From JAPLNB01 sp964451955 (lineage in GTDB: Bacteria; Planctomycetota; Phycisphaerae; Tepidisphaerales; Tepidisphaeraceae): a stretch of DNA of 64,000 bases. The DNA lies in contig CAYVKG010000013.1 of assembly GCA_964451955.1 (NCBI GenBank), forward strand, positions 1 through 64,000. The letters are read 5' to 3'. The position numbers and the translations under genes were made by a program. This document shows positions 45,334 to 53,907 of the stretch, one piece after another. Below the pieces are notes generated by a model, which saw only the letters and a program-made list of their open reading frames with translations, was not told where the DNA came from and did not search any database. The stretch's first letter is position 1; the number at the start of each line of letters is the position of its first letter.

Positions 45334-48030
45334 ATGACACAGCACGCGGTCGACCAAGCTGTCGAGCCAATTTACTTGGCGGAACCCGGCGGTCGCTTGC
45401 TCTATGTCAACGACGCGGCCTGCCGCAGCTTGGGCTACACGCGCGATGAGCTACTCGCCCTCTCTCTGGCCAACATCGATCCGGATTGCTCGCCGGACAA
45501 CTGGACCAATCGCATCGCTCTGCTCAAACGCCGAGGCAGTGCCAGCGTTCACTCCCACCACCGGCGCAAAGATGGGTCCGTGTTCCCCGTGCGGATCGTC
45601 ATGGATCACTGCGAATTCCAACAACAGCAATTCGTTCTTGTCCGCGCGGCCGACCTGACGACACATGGAGCGGTTGAGGAGGCGGCGAGGGAGAATGAAC
45701 GCCGAATGCGGGCTCTTGTGAATGAATCACCATTCGGTGCCCATATCTATGAACTGCATTCAGACGGAAGCCTGGTGTTGGCCAGTGTCAACGAATCCTC
45801 CCAGCGGATTCTGGGGGTGGATTGCCGACCGCTCATCGGCAAAACCGTCGAGGAAGCCTTCCCTCTGCTCTGCCGCACCGACATACCCGATGCCTACCGG
45901 CAAGTAGCCCCCACCGGAAAGGGATTCTCGCGCGAGACAATCGAGTATGACGAAGCCGGTATCCGCGGCTGTTTCGAGATTCACGCATTCCAGATCGGGC
46001 GAGACTGCATGGCCGTGCTCTTTCGTGATGTTGGCGAGCGCAAACGGGCCGAGGAAGCACTGCGCAACGCCCATCAGCAGCTCGTCGAGATTATCGAGTT
46101 CCTGCCTGACCCCACATTCGTCATCGACGGCCAAGGCAAGGTCATCGCCTGGAATCAGGCCATCGAGAGCCTCTCGGGAGTGCCCAAGCAACAGATGATC
46201 GGACAGGGTGACCATGCCTATTCCGTCCCGTTTTTCGGGTCCCGGCAACCGATGCTCATCGACCTCCTCAATCAACCCCTGGACCACGTTGACCCAACAT
46301 ACGCGTTCGTGCGGCGCGTCGGCGACAAGCTCTACGCCGAGTCCTACCTTCCGCAACTGCACGAGGGCCGCGGAGCACACCTTTGGGGCATGGCGGCACC
46401 ACTGTACGACACCCACGGCAAGCGATGGGGCGCCGTCGAGGTCATCCGCGACATCACCGAGCACAAACATGACGAAGAGAGCCTCCGGCGAACCGTCGCA
46501 ACCCTTCGCAGCGTCTTCCTCGCCGCGCCAACAGGCATCGGCATCGTTGCGAACCGCACGCTCCTCGAGGTAAACGACCGCATTCTGGCGATGAGCGGAT
46601 ACACTCGAGAAGAACTCGTCGGACAGAGCGCTCGCATCCTCTACCCCACTCAGGAGGACTTCGATTTCGTCGGACAGGAAAAATACCGACAAATCCGCCA
46701 AACAGGCACCGGCACCGTCGAAACCCGCTGGCGACGCAAGGACGGCGCCATTATCGACGTGCTCCTGAGTTCCACCCCCCTTGACCCCGACAACCTCCAG
46801 GCGGGCGTCACCTTCACCGCACTCGACATCACCGATCGCAAGCGCGCCGAAGAAGAACTGCGCCGCACCCGCGATCAGGCTCAGGCGGCCAATCAGGCAA
46901 AGGACCGGTTTCTCGCTGCGGTCAGCCACGAATTGCGCACCCCCCTGATGCCGGTCATGCTTCTAGCTAGTTCACTGGAGCGAGAGCCGGCGTTGCCTTC
47001 TGAACTGCGCCAGGAAATGGCCACGATTCGTGAGCATATCGGCCTGGAAAAACGCCTCGTCGATGACCTGCTGGACTTCACAGCCATCTACGCCGGCAAG
47101 CTCCATCTGCGGTTCAAGCAGTCCCATCTGCACGCCGCGCTGCTGGCGGCGGTGGCCACGTGCCGACCTGAAATCGAGCGCAAGCGGCTCACGCTGGATG
47201 TGTCGCTCCAAGCCGGCCGCGATCGCCTGCAGGCCGATCCCGACCGACTGACGCAGATCTTCTGGAATCTGCTCCAAAATGCCGCGAAATTCACCCCGGC
47301 GGGAGGACGCATCGAGGTGCACACCGTGGACGATGACGCGCAACGCATCCTCGTTCGGATTTCCGATACGGGGCAGGGAATCGACCCACAGACCATGCCC
47401 CGCCTCTTCAAGCCTTTTGAACAGGGCCCGCGCACGACCATGCAGCACTACGGAGGGTTGGGCCTAGGGCTGGCAATCGCCCATACCCTGACGGAATCGC
47501 ACGGTGGAACCATCGAACTCGCCAGCACGGCAGAACACTGTGGAACGACCTTCCATCTGCGATTCCCGCTCATCCCGGACGATACGACGCCTGCGCCGCC
47601 ACCACGGCTTGCCTCCGCCCGGACCGACGGCGAGGCCAAACCGCCGACGGAGACCGCCAAACCTCCACCAATGCGCATACTGCTCGTTGAAGACCACGAC
47701 CAGACCCGACAGCTCCTTGCACGCCTGTTGCAACTCGAACATCACGAAGTCACCGCTGCAGCCGGCATGGCCGAAGCCCTGGCGGCTGCCCAAACGGGAA
47801 CCTTCGACGTGGTCCTCTCAGACATCGGACTGCCCGATGGGTCCGGCCTCGATCTGATGCGAGAACTGCAGCAGCGGTACCACCTGTCAGGGATCGCCCT
47901 GTCCGGATTCGCTTCCCAGGCCGACCAGCAGGCAGCCAAAGAGGCGGGCTTTAGCGAACATCTGGCCAAACCGGTTCAGTTGGAGACCTTGCTGCAGGCG
48001 TTGCAGCGGGCCCGCGTGAGTCCCTCCTGA
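45334..48030 (+). CDS. Hybrid sensor histidine kinase with four PAS domains
   Basis: 898 residues, no transmembrane helix seen, so probably a cytoplasmic sensor. PAS domains occupy about 1-115, 120-240, 250-375 and 385-505, each ending in the PAC-like DITER-type motif (for instance RDITEHKHDEES and LDITDRKRAEEE). The HisKA box VSHELRTPLMP has phospho-acceptor His532, followed by the ATPase domain with NLLQNAAKFT, DTGQGID and GGLGLGLAI. A linker rich in Pro leads to a receiver domain with Asp830 in VVLSDIGLPDGSG. A response regulator partner is not adjacent. GGAGCACGGCC precedes the ATG. Confidence 0.94.
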   Translation: MTQHAVDQAVEPIYLAEPGGRLLYVNDAACRSLGYTRDELLALSLANIDPDCSPDNWTNRIALLKRRGSASVHSHHRRKDGSVFPVRIVMDHCEFQQQQFVLVRAADLTTHGAVEEAARENERRMRALVNESPFGAHIYELHSDGSLVLASVNESSQRILGVDCRPLIGKTVEEAFPLLCRTDIPDAYRQVAPTGKGFSRETIEYDEAGIRGCFEIHAFQIGRDCMAVLFRDVGERKRAEEALRNAHQQLVEIIEFLPDPTFVIDGQGKVIAWNQAIESLSGVPKQQMIGQGDHAYSVPFFGSRQPMLIDLLNQPLDHVDPTYAFVRRVGDKLYAESYLPQLHEGRGAHLWGMAAPLYDTHGKRWGAVEVIRDITEHKHDEESLRRTVATLRSVFLAAPTGIGIVANRTLLEVNDRILAMSGYTREELVGQSARILYPTQEDFDFVGQEKYRQIRQTGTGTVETRWRRKDGAIIDVLLSSTPLDPDNLQAGVTFTALDITDRKRAEEELRRTRDQAQAANQAKDRFLAAVSHELRTPLMPVMLLASSLEREPALPSELRQEMATIREHIGLEKRLVDDLLDFTAIYAGKLHLRFKQSHLHAALLAAVATCRPEIERKRLTLDVSLQAGRDRLQADPDRLTQIFWNLLQNAAKFTPAGGRIEVHTVDDDAQRILVRISDTGQGIDPQTMPRLFKPFEQGPRTTMQHYGGLGLGLAIAHTLTESHGGTIELASTAEHCGTTFHLRFPLIPDDTTPAPPPRLASARTDGEAKPPTETAKPPPMRILLVEDHDQTRQLLARLLQLEHHEVTAAAGMAEALAAAQTGTFDVVLSDIGLPDGSGLDLMRELQQRYHLSGIALSGFASQADQQAAKEAGFSEHLAKPVQLETLLQALQRARVSPS

Positions 48031-48351
48031 TCCGCACCTGCCTGATTGCTTTCATTGCCGGAACACGGTCGATCGAGGCGACAGGGCCTTTTCCCAAGTC
48101 CGCCAAGGCGGCTCACGCCCTGCCCCGGATCGATCGTGCCACCCACCTCGGGCTGCAGAGGACTCCCACCCACCCAAACAATGTACTGTCCATCGCAAAA
48201 AGAACTGGCCCTCGCCATCCACGACAGGGGCCAGTTCATTCCTTTGTCTCAGACCTGCGTTTGCGACTGGTCCGCTTCACCCATGCGACCCTCCCTCAGA
48301 GAGTCGCATTCGGCATGTCGGAGCCGCATCGTCAACCGCGGTCCGTCCGGA
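48031..48351. other. Convergent intergenic region with terminator
   Basis: 321 bases between two convergent genes; the only clear element is the hairpin listed separately at 48202-48237. Confidence 0.5.
48202..48237 (-). terminator. Bidirectional-type terminator
   Basis: 10-bp stem GAACTGGCCC (48202-48211) with GGGCCAGTTC (48228-48237). The minus-strand side is followed at once by TTTTT and so terminates the Spy-like gene; the plus side has ATTCCTTTG and may help end the kinase transcript. Confidence 0.75.
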
Positions 48352-48921
48352 CTATTGACCGCCAGCACCTCGACCGCCGCCGGCGCCGCGCCCACCGGCT
48401 GCGCCGCGCCCGCCGGCTGCGCCCACCCCAATTCGCGATCGCATCTCTTCCTGACGCTCCGCAATCCGCTTCTCAAGCGCCTTGGCCTGATCCTCGGTCA
48501 GCAGGGCCCGGACCTGCTTCGCAGCTTCGTCCGTCTTGGGCTGTGTCTGCATCAGATCACGGCGCTTGGTCATGATCTCACGCAGCTTTTCACGGTCCTG
48601 ATCCTGCGTCGCAGCTCGCGTCTCTTCCTGAAGCTTCCTCAAGGCATCGGCATTGTCGGCACGCCACTTGTCGGCAGCCTTCTTGACATCATCGCGAATC
48701 GCCTGGAGCTTCTCCTTCTGCTCCTTGCTCAACGCAAAGTCCGGTTGAAGGTTCAGGTCCCCCAAAGCCGCAATCGTCTGCTGAAATACGTCCTGCTGCA
48801 TGATTCCAATGCCGGCGGTGCCTCGGCCTTGTCCGACGCCGCCCGCCGGCTGTGCCATCACTGTTGCCGCCAGAAACATGCTCCCCGCCACCGCCAAGCC
48901 AAACATCGTCGATAGCCGCAT
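48352..48921 (-). CDS. Exported Spy/CpxP-like protein with Gly-Arg tail
   Basis: 189 residues with a signal peptide (about 1-23, ending VMAQ). Residues about 50-160 are helical and charged: ALSKEQKEKLQAIRDDVKKA, REKLREIMTKRRDLM and LLTEDQAKALEKRI, the last matching the LTxxQ-type motif of Spy/CpxP periplasmic proteins. The C-terminal 25 residues repeat GGRGA units, an unusual low-complexity tail. A chaperone-like or metal-binding envelope role is inferred. GGAGGACTGTT precedes the ATG. Confidence 0.75.
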   Translation of the reverse strand: MRLSTMFGLAVAGSMFLAATVMAQPAGGVGQGRGTAGIGIMQQDVFQQTIAALGDLNLQPDFALSKEQKEKLQAIRDDVKKAADKWRADNADALRKLQEETRAATQDQDREKLREIMTKRRDLMQTQPKTDEAAKQVRALLTEDQAKALEKRIAERQEEMRSRIGVGAAGGRGAAGGRGAGGGRGAGGQ

Positions 48922-49045
48922 AACAGTCCTCCAAATCAGTTGAAACCGTGGAACATCAATTCACTCCACTAGAACGCCTCAGTCGAAGCGTTATTTCAGG
49001 AATTCGAACGCCGGCGAAAGCTCGTGTCCATCGCATCGAGCAGAA

Positions 49046-50908
49046 TCAGTACACCCGGCATTCCAGAAGACGAGCTTCAGCCGCTCCGTTGGTCTGAAGC
49101 ATGTCGATTCGAAGCCTCGTCGTCCGCCTCGATGCCGGCAATACATGGACCCGCTTTCGCTGGTAGTTGTTCGGTTCATTCACGATCTCTACCCCATCCA
49201 TCGAAACCGCGTATTTCTTGACCGTCTCCGGCTGAGCGGCACGAATTGTCGTTCGCGTCGTTGAGTCGGATTGGGAAAGGGTCAACTGCCGACTGAAGCC
49301 ACTGTCAAAAAAGAGATGAATCTCCGCGACTTCTACAGGCCCCCTCCACTCGAACTCAATCCACGCCGCTTTCCCACCCAACGGCAAACTGCGCCAACCG
49401 CGCGACTTGACGAGCAACCCGGTCTTGGCGTCGAGAACATCGCGCGTATGCCCGTCGGTAACGTTCTCCGGGAACGAACCATCCGCCGCCGAAGACGCCG
49501 TCACCTTGGCGCTGTGCGCCTTGTTTCGCGACGGATCGGCAACCGTGTTAAGCAGCGTCGCGTCCGCCCGAAGCAACGCCTGCTTCAGCTCAAACACGTG
49601 GCCCCTGTCTGCAACCAGCGCCGCCGGCGTTGCGAGGTTGTGCCTCACGCAGTACGCCGCCGCCGTTCCCACCGCCTCCCCGCCCGCAGCGCAGGTCCCC
49701 ATCACACGAGTGGAGCCAAATGCCACGTGTGTCGTCGAAATGTCCCGACCGGCCAAGAATAGATTCTCAATGTTCCGCGAAAAATAGCAGCGAAGTGGAA
49801 TGCCATATGGCTGAGGCACGCCCACGGAAATGTATGGCGGATTCTCAATGTCGTCGATGCCCAGAGGCGGATGCAGATCGATCGGCCAGCCGCCATACGC
49901 CACCTCGTCCTCGAACACTTGCGACTGCTGAACGTCCTGCTGAGTCAGGATGTGTGGCCCGAGAAAACGACGCGATTCGCGCTTTCCAGGTATCGGGCCA
50001 ATCCAGTCCAGCGCCCAGTTCTTCGAATCGGGGAACCTCCCGGAGTTCTTGATGTAATCCCACAATCCCAACGCGATCTTGTACAGCTCATGCCGAATGA
50101 TCGTGGAGTGGTCCCTTAACGTGTCAATATGCCCCCCCCACTCCACCCACCAGAACCCGTACTCCCACGAACCGATCGACCGGCCAACCTTGAGCATCTC
50201 GGGAGAGAACTTCCGCGCAAATGCCGGCGGAACGAAGGGCACCGCGTGATCCGTCTTGCGGCTGGTGATCAGGATCGACGATCCCATCGTGTGAACATCG
50301 TCCTGTTCCGGCGCAAGCGACTCCCCGTGCATCGCCCTGGACTCACGTCCGATCCGAAAATCAGCGCCGGCTTCGTAGGCCATCCGCCCATCGCCCGTGC
50401 AGTCGGCAAAGAACTTCGCTTCAATCGTGAACTGCTCCTCCGTGATGTTGCGCAAAGCCCTCACCGACCGGATACGCCCCGTTTGGCCCGCATACTCATA
50501 CATCCGGCCGCTCCGAGGCGGATCCGGATTCCGCCAAGCCGCCCGATCAGACGTCATCTGGACCGAGACAACGGCCGTATCCAGAAGCAGCGTGATGTTC
50601 GGCTCCGCCAGCACCTTCTCGTAGAGAATCAGGTCCCACAACGGGTGACAACGATCCGGATTGCGCACGGCGTCCTCGATGCGAAGCTCCTCCAGGATGC
50701 CCGACTCGCGCGTCCCCTTGCGCGAACCATGACAGTCGGCGCCCACAATGTGCATGCGCACTTCGGATGACGCGTTTCCACCCAGAACCGACCGATCTTG
50801 CACAAGGACAACCTTCGCTCCATGGCGGGCCGCGGCAATCGCAGCGCACACGCCAGCCATGCCTCCGCCGGCAACCAGCAGATCCGTTTCAATCGTGTGA
50901 TGGGTCAT
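49046..50908 (-). CDS. FAD-dependent oxidoreductase with C-terminal discoidin-like domain
   Basis: 620 residues of the FAD_oxidored group (PF12831), widespread in planctomycetes. ETDLLVAGGGMAGVCAAIAA is the FAD motif, RSVLGGNASSEVRMH is the following conserved block, and FFADCTGDGRMAYEAGADF and FLAGRDISTTHVAFGSTRVM are further family signatures. From about 465 a beta-sandwich-like domain appears: VTASSAADGSFPENVTDG, WIEFEWRGPVEVAEIHLFFD and ITY-like strands near the end. The substrate is unknown. It is 44 bases downstream of ispH; the start may be at 50908 or earlier. Confidence 0.82.
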   Translation of the reverse strand: MTHHTIETDLLVAGGGMAGVCAAIAAARHGAKVVLVQDRSVLGGNASSEVRMHIVGADCHGSRKGTRESGILEELRIEDAVRNPDRCHPLWDLILYEKVLAEPNITLLLDTAVVSVQMTSDRAAWRNPDPPRSGRMYEYAGQTGRIRSVRALRNITEEQFTIEAKFFADCTGDGRMAYEAGADFRIGRESRAMHGESLAPEQDDVHTMGSSILITSRKTDHAVPFVPPAFARKFSPEMLKVGRSIGSWEYGFWWVEWGGHIDTLRDHSTIIRHELYKIALGLWDYIKNSGRFPDSKNWALDWIGPIPGKRESRRFLGPHILTQQDVQQSQVFEDEVAYGGWPIDLHPPLGIDDIENPPYISVGVPQPYGIPLRCYFSRNIENLFLAGRDISTTHVAFGSTRVMGTCAAGGEAVGTAAAYCVRHNLATPAALVADRGHVFELKQALLRADATLLNTVADPSRNKAHSAKVTASSAADGSFPENVTDGHTRDVLDAKTGLLVKSRGWRSLPLGGKAAWIEFEWRGPVEVAEIHLFFDSGFSRQLTLSQSDSTTRTTIRAAQPETVKKYAVSMDGVEIVNEPNNYQRKRVHVLPASRRTTRLRIDMLQTNGAAEARLLECRVY

Positions 50909-50952
50909 GATATCACAGTCTACACAAATCCACGGCCAAGGCACTGCCCCAA

Positions 50953-51897
50953 TCATCCCCCCCCACTTGCCGATCGAACACGCAATGAAACGGGCAGTTC
51001 GAAATGCACGTTCTCTTCCGTCACCTTCCGCTCCTCCACATCGGCGCCATACCGGGCCCGAAGCAGGTCCACTATCCCGCGCACCAGGTCCTCGGGAGCG
51101 CTGGCGCCCGCCGTAATCAGCACACAGTCCACCCCCTCAAACCACCCCCTGTCGAGCTGGGATACGTCGTCGATCAGATACGCCTGCTTTCCACGGTTGC
51201 GCGCAATCTCCGCCAGCCGAAGCGAATTGGAACTGTTCTGGCTCCCCACCACCAGTACCAGATCACACTCAGCCGCGAGTTGCCGCACCGCCATCTGCCG
51301 ATTCGTCGTTGCATAGCAGATGTCCTCTTTCATTGGACCGCGAATGTGCGGGTATCGCTTCCTCAAAGCCGAAATGATGCGTTCGGCATCGTCCAGACTC
51401 AGAGTGGTCTGGGTGAGATACGCAACGGGCTGGTCCTGCGGGATGTCGAGCCTGGCCACGTCCTCGGTGTTCTCGACGATGCGAATCGACTCCGGCGCCT
51501 CGCCCAGCGTGCCGACTACCTCGTCATGGCCACGGTGACCAATCAAGACAATCGCAAGGTTCTCCCGGGCGTATCGAATCGCTTCCGAATGGACCTTCAT
51601 CACCAGCGGACAGGTCGCGTCGATCTCATTGAGATTGCGAGCCCGGGCCTGCCGGCGAACCTCCGGAGAGACACCATGTGCGCTATACACCAGCGTGGCC
51701 CCCGCCGGAACATCCTCAATCGAATCGACGAACACAACCCCTTGCTCGCCCAGGCGGTCAACCACATGCCGGTTGTGCACGATCTCGTGATATACAAAGA
51801 TCGGAGGGCCTTTCATCCTCAAGATGCGCTCGACGCATTCTATGGCCATGTTCACACCCGCACAAAACCCGCGGGGATTCGCCAAGATGACTCGCAT
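50953..51897 (-). CDS. ispH: 4-hydroxy-3-methylbut-2-enyl diphosphate reductase
   Basis: 314-residue iron-sulfur enzyme that performs the last step of the MEP pathway, producing isopentenyl and dimethylallyl diphosphate. The three cluster cysteines are present: Cys12 in PRGFCAGV, Cys96 in DATCPLV and Cys194 in DICYATTNRQ. Other conserved parts include YSAHGVSPEV, TQTTLSLDDAE and GSQNSSNSLRL. GAGGTGAATCGAC precedes the ATG. It is divergent from hpnC, placing precursor supply beside squalene synthesis. Confidence 0.97.
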   Translation of the reverse strand: MRVILANPRGFCAGVNMAIECVERILRMKGPPIFVYHEIVHNRHVVDRLGEQGVVFVDSIEDVPAGATLVYSAHGVSPEVRRQARARNLNEIDATCPLVMKVHSEAIRYARENLAIVLIGHRGHDEVVGTLGEAPESIRIVENTEDVARLDIPQDQPVAYLTQTTLSLDDAERIISALRKRYPHIRGPMKEDICYATTNRQMAVRQLAAECDLVLVVGSQNSSNSLRLAEIARNRGKQAYLIDDVSQLDRGWFEGVDCVLITAGASAPEDLVRGIVDLLRARYGADVEERKVTEENVHFELPVSLRVRSASGGG

Positions 51898-52051
51898 GTC
51901 GATTCACCTCATGGACCACCAAGGAACCTTCTTGCTCACGTCCTCAGGGGCCCGGGGAAACACAAACGACCACATTTCCAATGTTCGTATCTTCCGGCAA
52001 GATGCGGTATCGTATGGCTGACAACAAGGGTAGTCGAGGCAAATCGCGCTC

Positions 52052-53017
52052 ATGGTCAGCTCCCCGGCACAGTGTCAGAATCGGAATTGCGCCCGCACAG
52101 GCGAACAGGCCGCCGCCCACGCGGCTTTCTTGACCGTCGCAAGCGAATGCGAGGCATTCGAATTCACCCGCCAACTGGCCCATTCCCACTATGAGAATTT
52201 TTCCGTCGTCTCCCTGCTTCTACCCAAACACCTCCGGCAGGATTTCTGCAACGTCTATGCCTTCTGTCGCATCGCCGACGATCTGGGCGACGAAATCGAT
52301 GATCGCGCACAAGCCTTGGATTATCTCCAACGCTTCAAGGCAATGACGCACCGGTGTTACGCGGGTCACGCCGAGTCCGCTGTCTTCACCGCACTGGCCG
52401 CGACCATCAGGAAACACGATCTGCCGATCGAACCCTTCCTCGACCTGATCGATGCATTTCAGCAGGACCAGCGAATGACTCGGTACGAGACCTTCGCGCA
52501 ACTGCTCGATTACTGCCGACGAAGCGCAAACCCCGTCGGGCGGCTCGTCCTCTACATGTGCGGCTATCGCGATTCCGAACGCCACCTTTTGGCCGATAAG
52601 ACCTGCACGGCACTGCAACTGGCTAATTTCTGGCAAGACGTCCGCCGCGACATACTCGAACGAGACCGCATCTACATCCCGGCCGAGTCCATGCAGCGGT
52701 TCGGCGTCACTGAACAGCAACTGCTCGATGGGCAATGCGACGACCAGTACCGCGAACTGATGCGATTTGAGGTCGACCGGACTCAGGCTATGTTCACCGA
52801 GGGACAGGCTTTGCTACCCACGCTGACGGCGTCCGCCAGAACACAGATCTCGCTCTATGGCCTGGGAGGGCAGGCGATCCTCAACGCCATCCGCGCCCAC
52901 AACTACGACACGTTGACCCGGCGCCCCGCACTCTCCAGATGGCAAAAAGGCCGCCTGATCGTCGCGGCAATCACCGCGGCAGCGCGGGCATGGATCGCGC
53001 CCGGAGGTCCCACATGA
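52052..53017 (+). CDS. hpnC: Hydroxysqualene synthase HpnC
   Basis: 321-residue trans-isoprenyl diphosphate synthase of the squalene/phytoene synthase family. In the HpnC-HpnD-HpnE route HpnC turns presqualene diphosphate into hydroxysqualene. FCRIADDLGDEID is the first Asp-rich motif and NFWQDVRRDILERDRIYIP the second. The first ~35 residues are not conserved in character, so the start could be later. It overlaps hpnD by four bases (ATGA). Confidence 0.92.
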   Translation: MVSSPAQCQNRNCARTGEQAAAHAAFLTVASECEAFEFTRQLAHSHYENFSVVSLLLPKHLRQDFCNVYAFCRIADDLGDEIDDRAQALDYLQRFKAMTHRCYAGHAESAVFTALAATIRKHDLPIEPFLDLIDAFQQDQRMTRYETFAQLLDYCRRSANPVGRLVLYMCGYRDSERHLLADKTCTALQLANFWQDVRRDILERDRIYIPAESMQRFGVTEQQLLDGQCDDQYRELMRFEVDRTQAMFTEGQALLPTLTASARTQISLYGLGGQAILNAIRAHNYDTLTRRPALSRWQKGRLIVAAITAAARAWIAPGGPT

Positions 53018-53898
53018 GTCCACCGGCCAGCATCGAAACGTCATCTCTCAACGAGTCCTGCCGCTATTGCCGACAGATCACTCGCGCCCAAGCACGCAAT
53101 TTCTACTACGCCTTGCGACTGGTGCCGGAGCCCAAACGGACCGCGATGTACGCCCTCTATGCCTGGATGCGACTATTGGACGACATTGCCGACGATACCC
53201 GGGGCCAAACACTCCAGCAGCGACTCCGCGCGTTGGACGAATGGGAAGGTTACACCCACGCCGCTCTTGACGGACAAATCCACCCGCAGCAGATCCCTTC
53301 TGTTTGGCCCGCCGTCGCGGACATGGCGCATCGCTACAACGTCCCACGAACCACGTTCGACGATGCAATCCAAGGCCAACGCCAAGACCTGGCCGGTATC
53401 GGCTTTGCCCATTTCGCCCAGCTGCGAGAGTACTGCCGACAGGTTGCCGGAACCGTCGGAATCGCCTCCATCCATATCTGGGGTTTCCACGGGGGCGACG
53501 AAACCATCACCATGGCTGTCGATCGCGGCATTGCATTTCAGCTGACCAATGTTCTTCGCGACCTGCGCGAAGACGTCGCGCGCGGCCGCGTCTATCTCCC
53601 TCAGGAAGAACTTCAGGCTGCAGGCGTTCACGATGCGCAACTCAAACTCGGCGGACCCGAATTCGACGAGATGATCCGGTTCCAGGTCGGACGGGCCGAG
53701 GAGTATTACCGCCGGTCGGCCGCACTCGAAACGCGGATCGCGAGAGACTGCCGACCGGCATTGGTCGCAATGACCCGTATCTATCACGGCATCCTCCATG
53801 CCATCGCGGCCGACCCCGGCATCGTGCTCCGGCAGCGAGTCTCACTGTCGTGGCTGTCAAAACTGATGATCGGATGGCAGGCGATCCGCGCCAAATGA
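53014..53898 (+). CDS. hpnD: Presqualene diphosphate synthase HpnD
   Basis: 294-residue squalene/phytoene synthase family protein that joins two farnesyl diphosphates. YALYAWMRLLDDIADD contains the first Asp-rich motif and NVLRDLREDVARGRVYLPQ the second. The start at 53014 overlaps the end of hpnC by four bases; longer frames upstream are not used. hpnE follows after nine bases, so the three genes form an operon. Confidence 0.93.
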   Translation: MSPPASIETSSLNESCRYCRQITRAQARNFYYALRLVPEPKRTAMYALYAWMRLLDDIADDTRGQTLQQRLRALDEWEGYTHAALDGQIHPQQIPSVWPAVADMAHRYNVPRTTFDDAIQGQRQDLAGIGFAHFAQLREYCRQVAGTVGIASIHIWGFHGGDETITMAVDRGIAFQLTNVLRDLREDVARGRVYLPQEELQAAGVHDAQLKLGGPEFDEMIRFQVGRAEEYYRRSAALETRIARDCRPALVAMTRIYHGILHAIAADPGIVLRQRVSLSWLSKLMIGWQAIRAK

Positions 53899-53907
53899 CC
53901 AGGCACT

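Noticed and set aside
45002..45337. 111-codon frame with an ATGA overlap onto the kinase
   Set aside because: Attractive junction, but the translated sequence has no domain, signal or conserved-looking core.
48340..48440. Tandem GC-rich repeats that could be a CRISPR or VNTR array
   Set aside because: They encode the Gly-Arg tail of the Spy-like protein and have no spacers.
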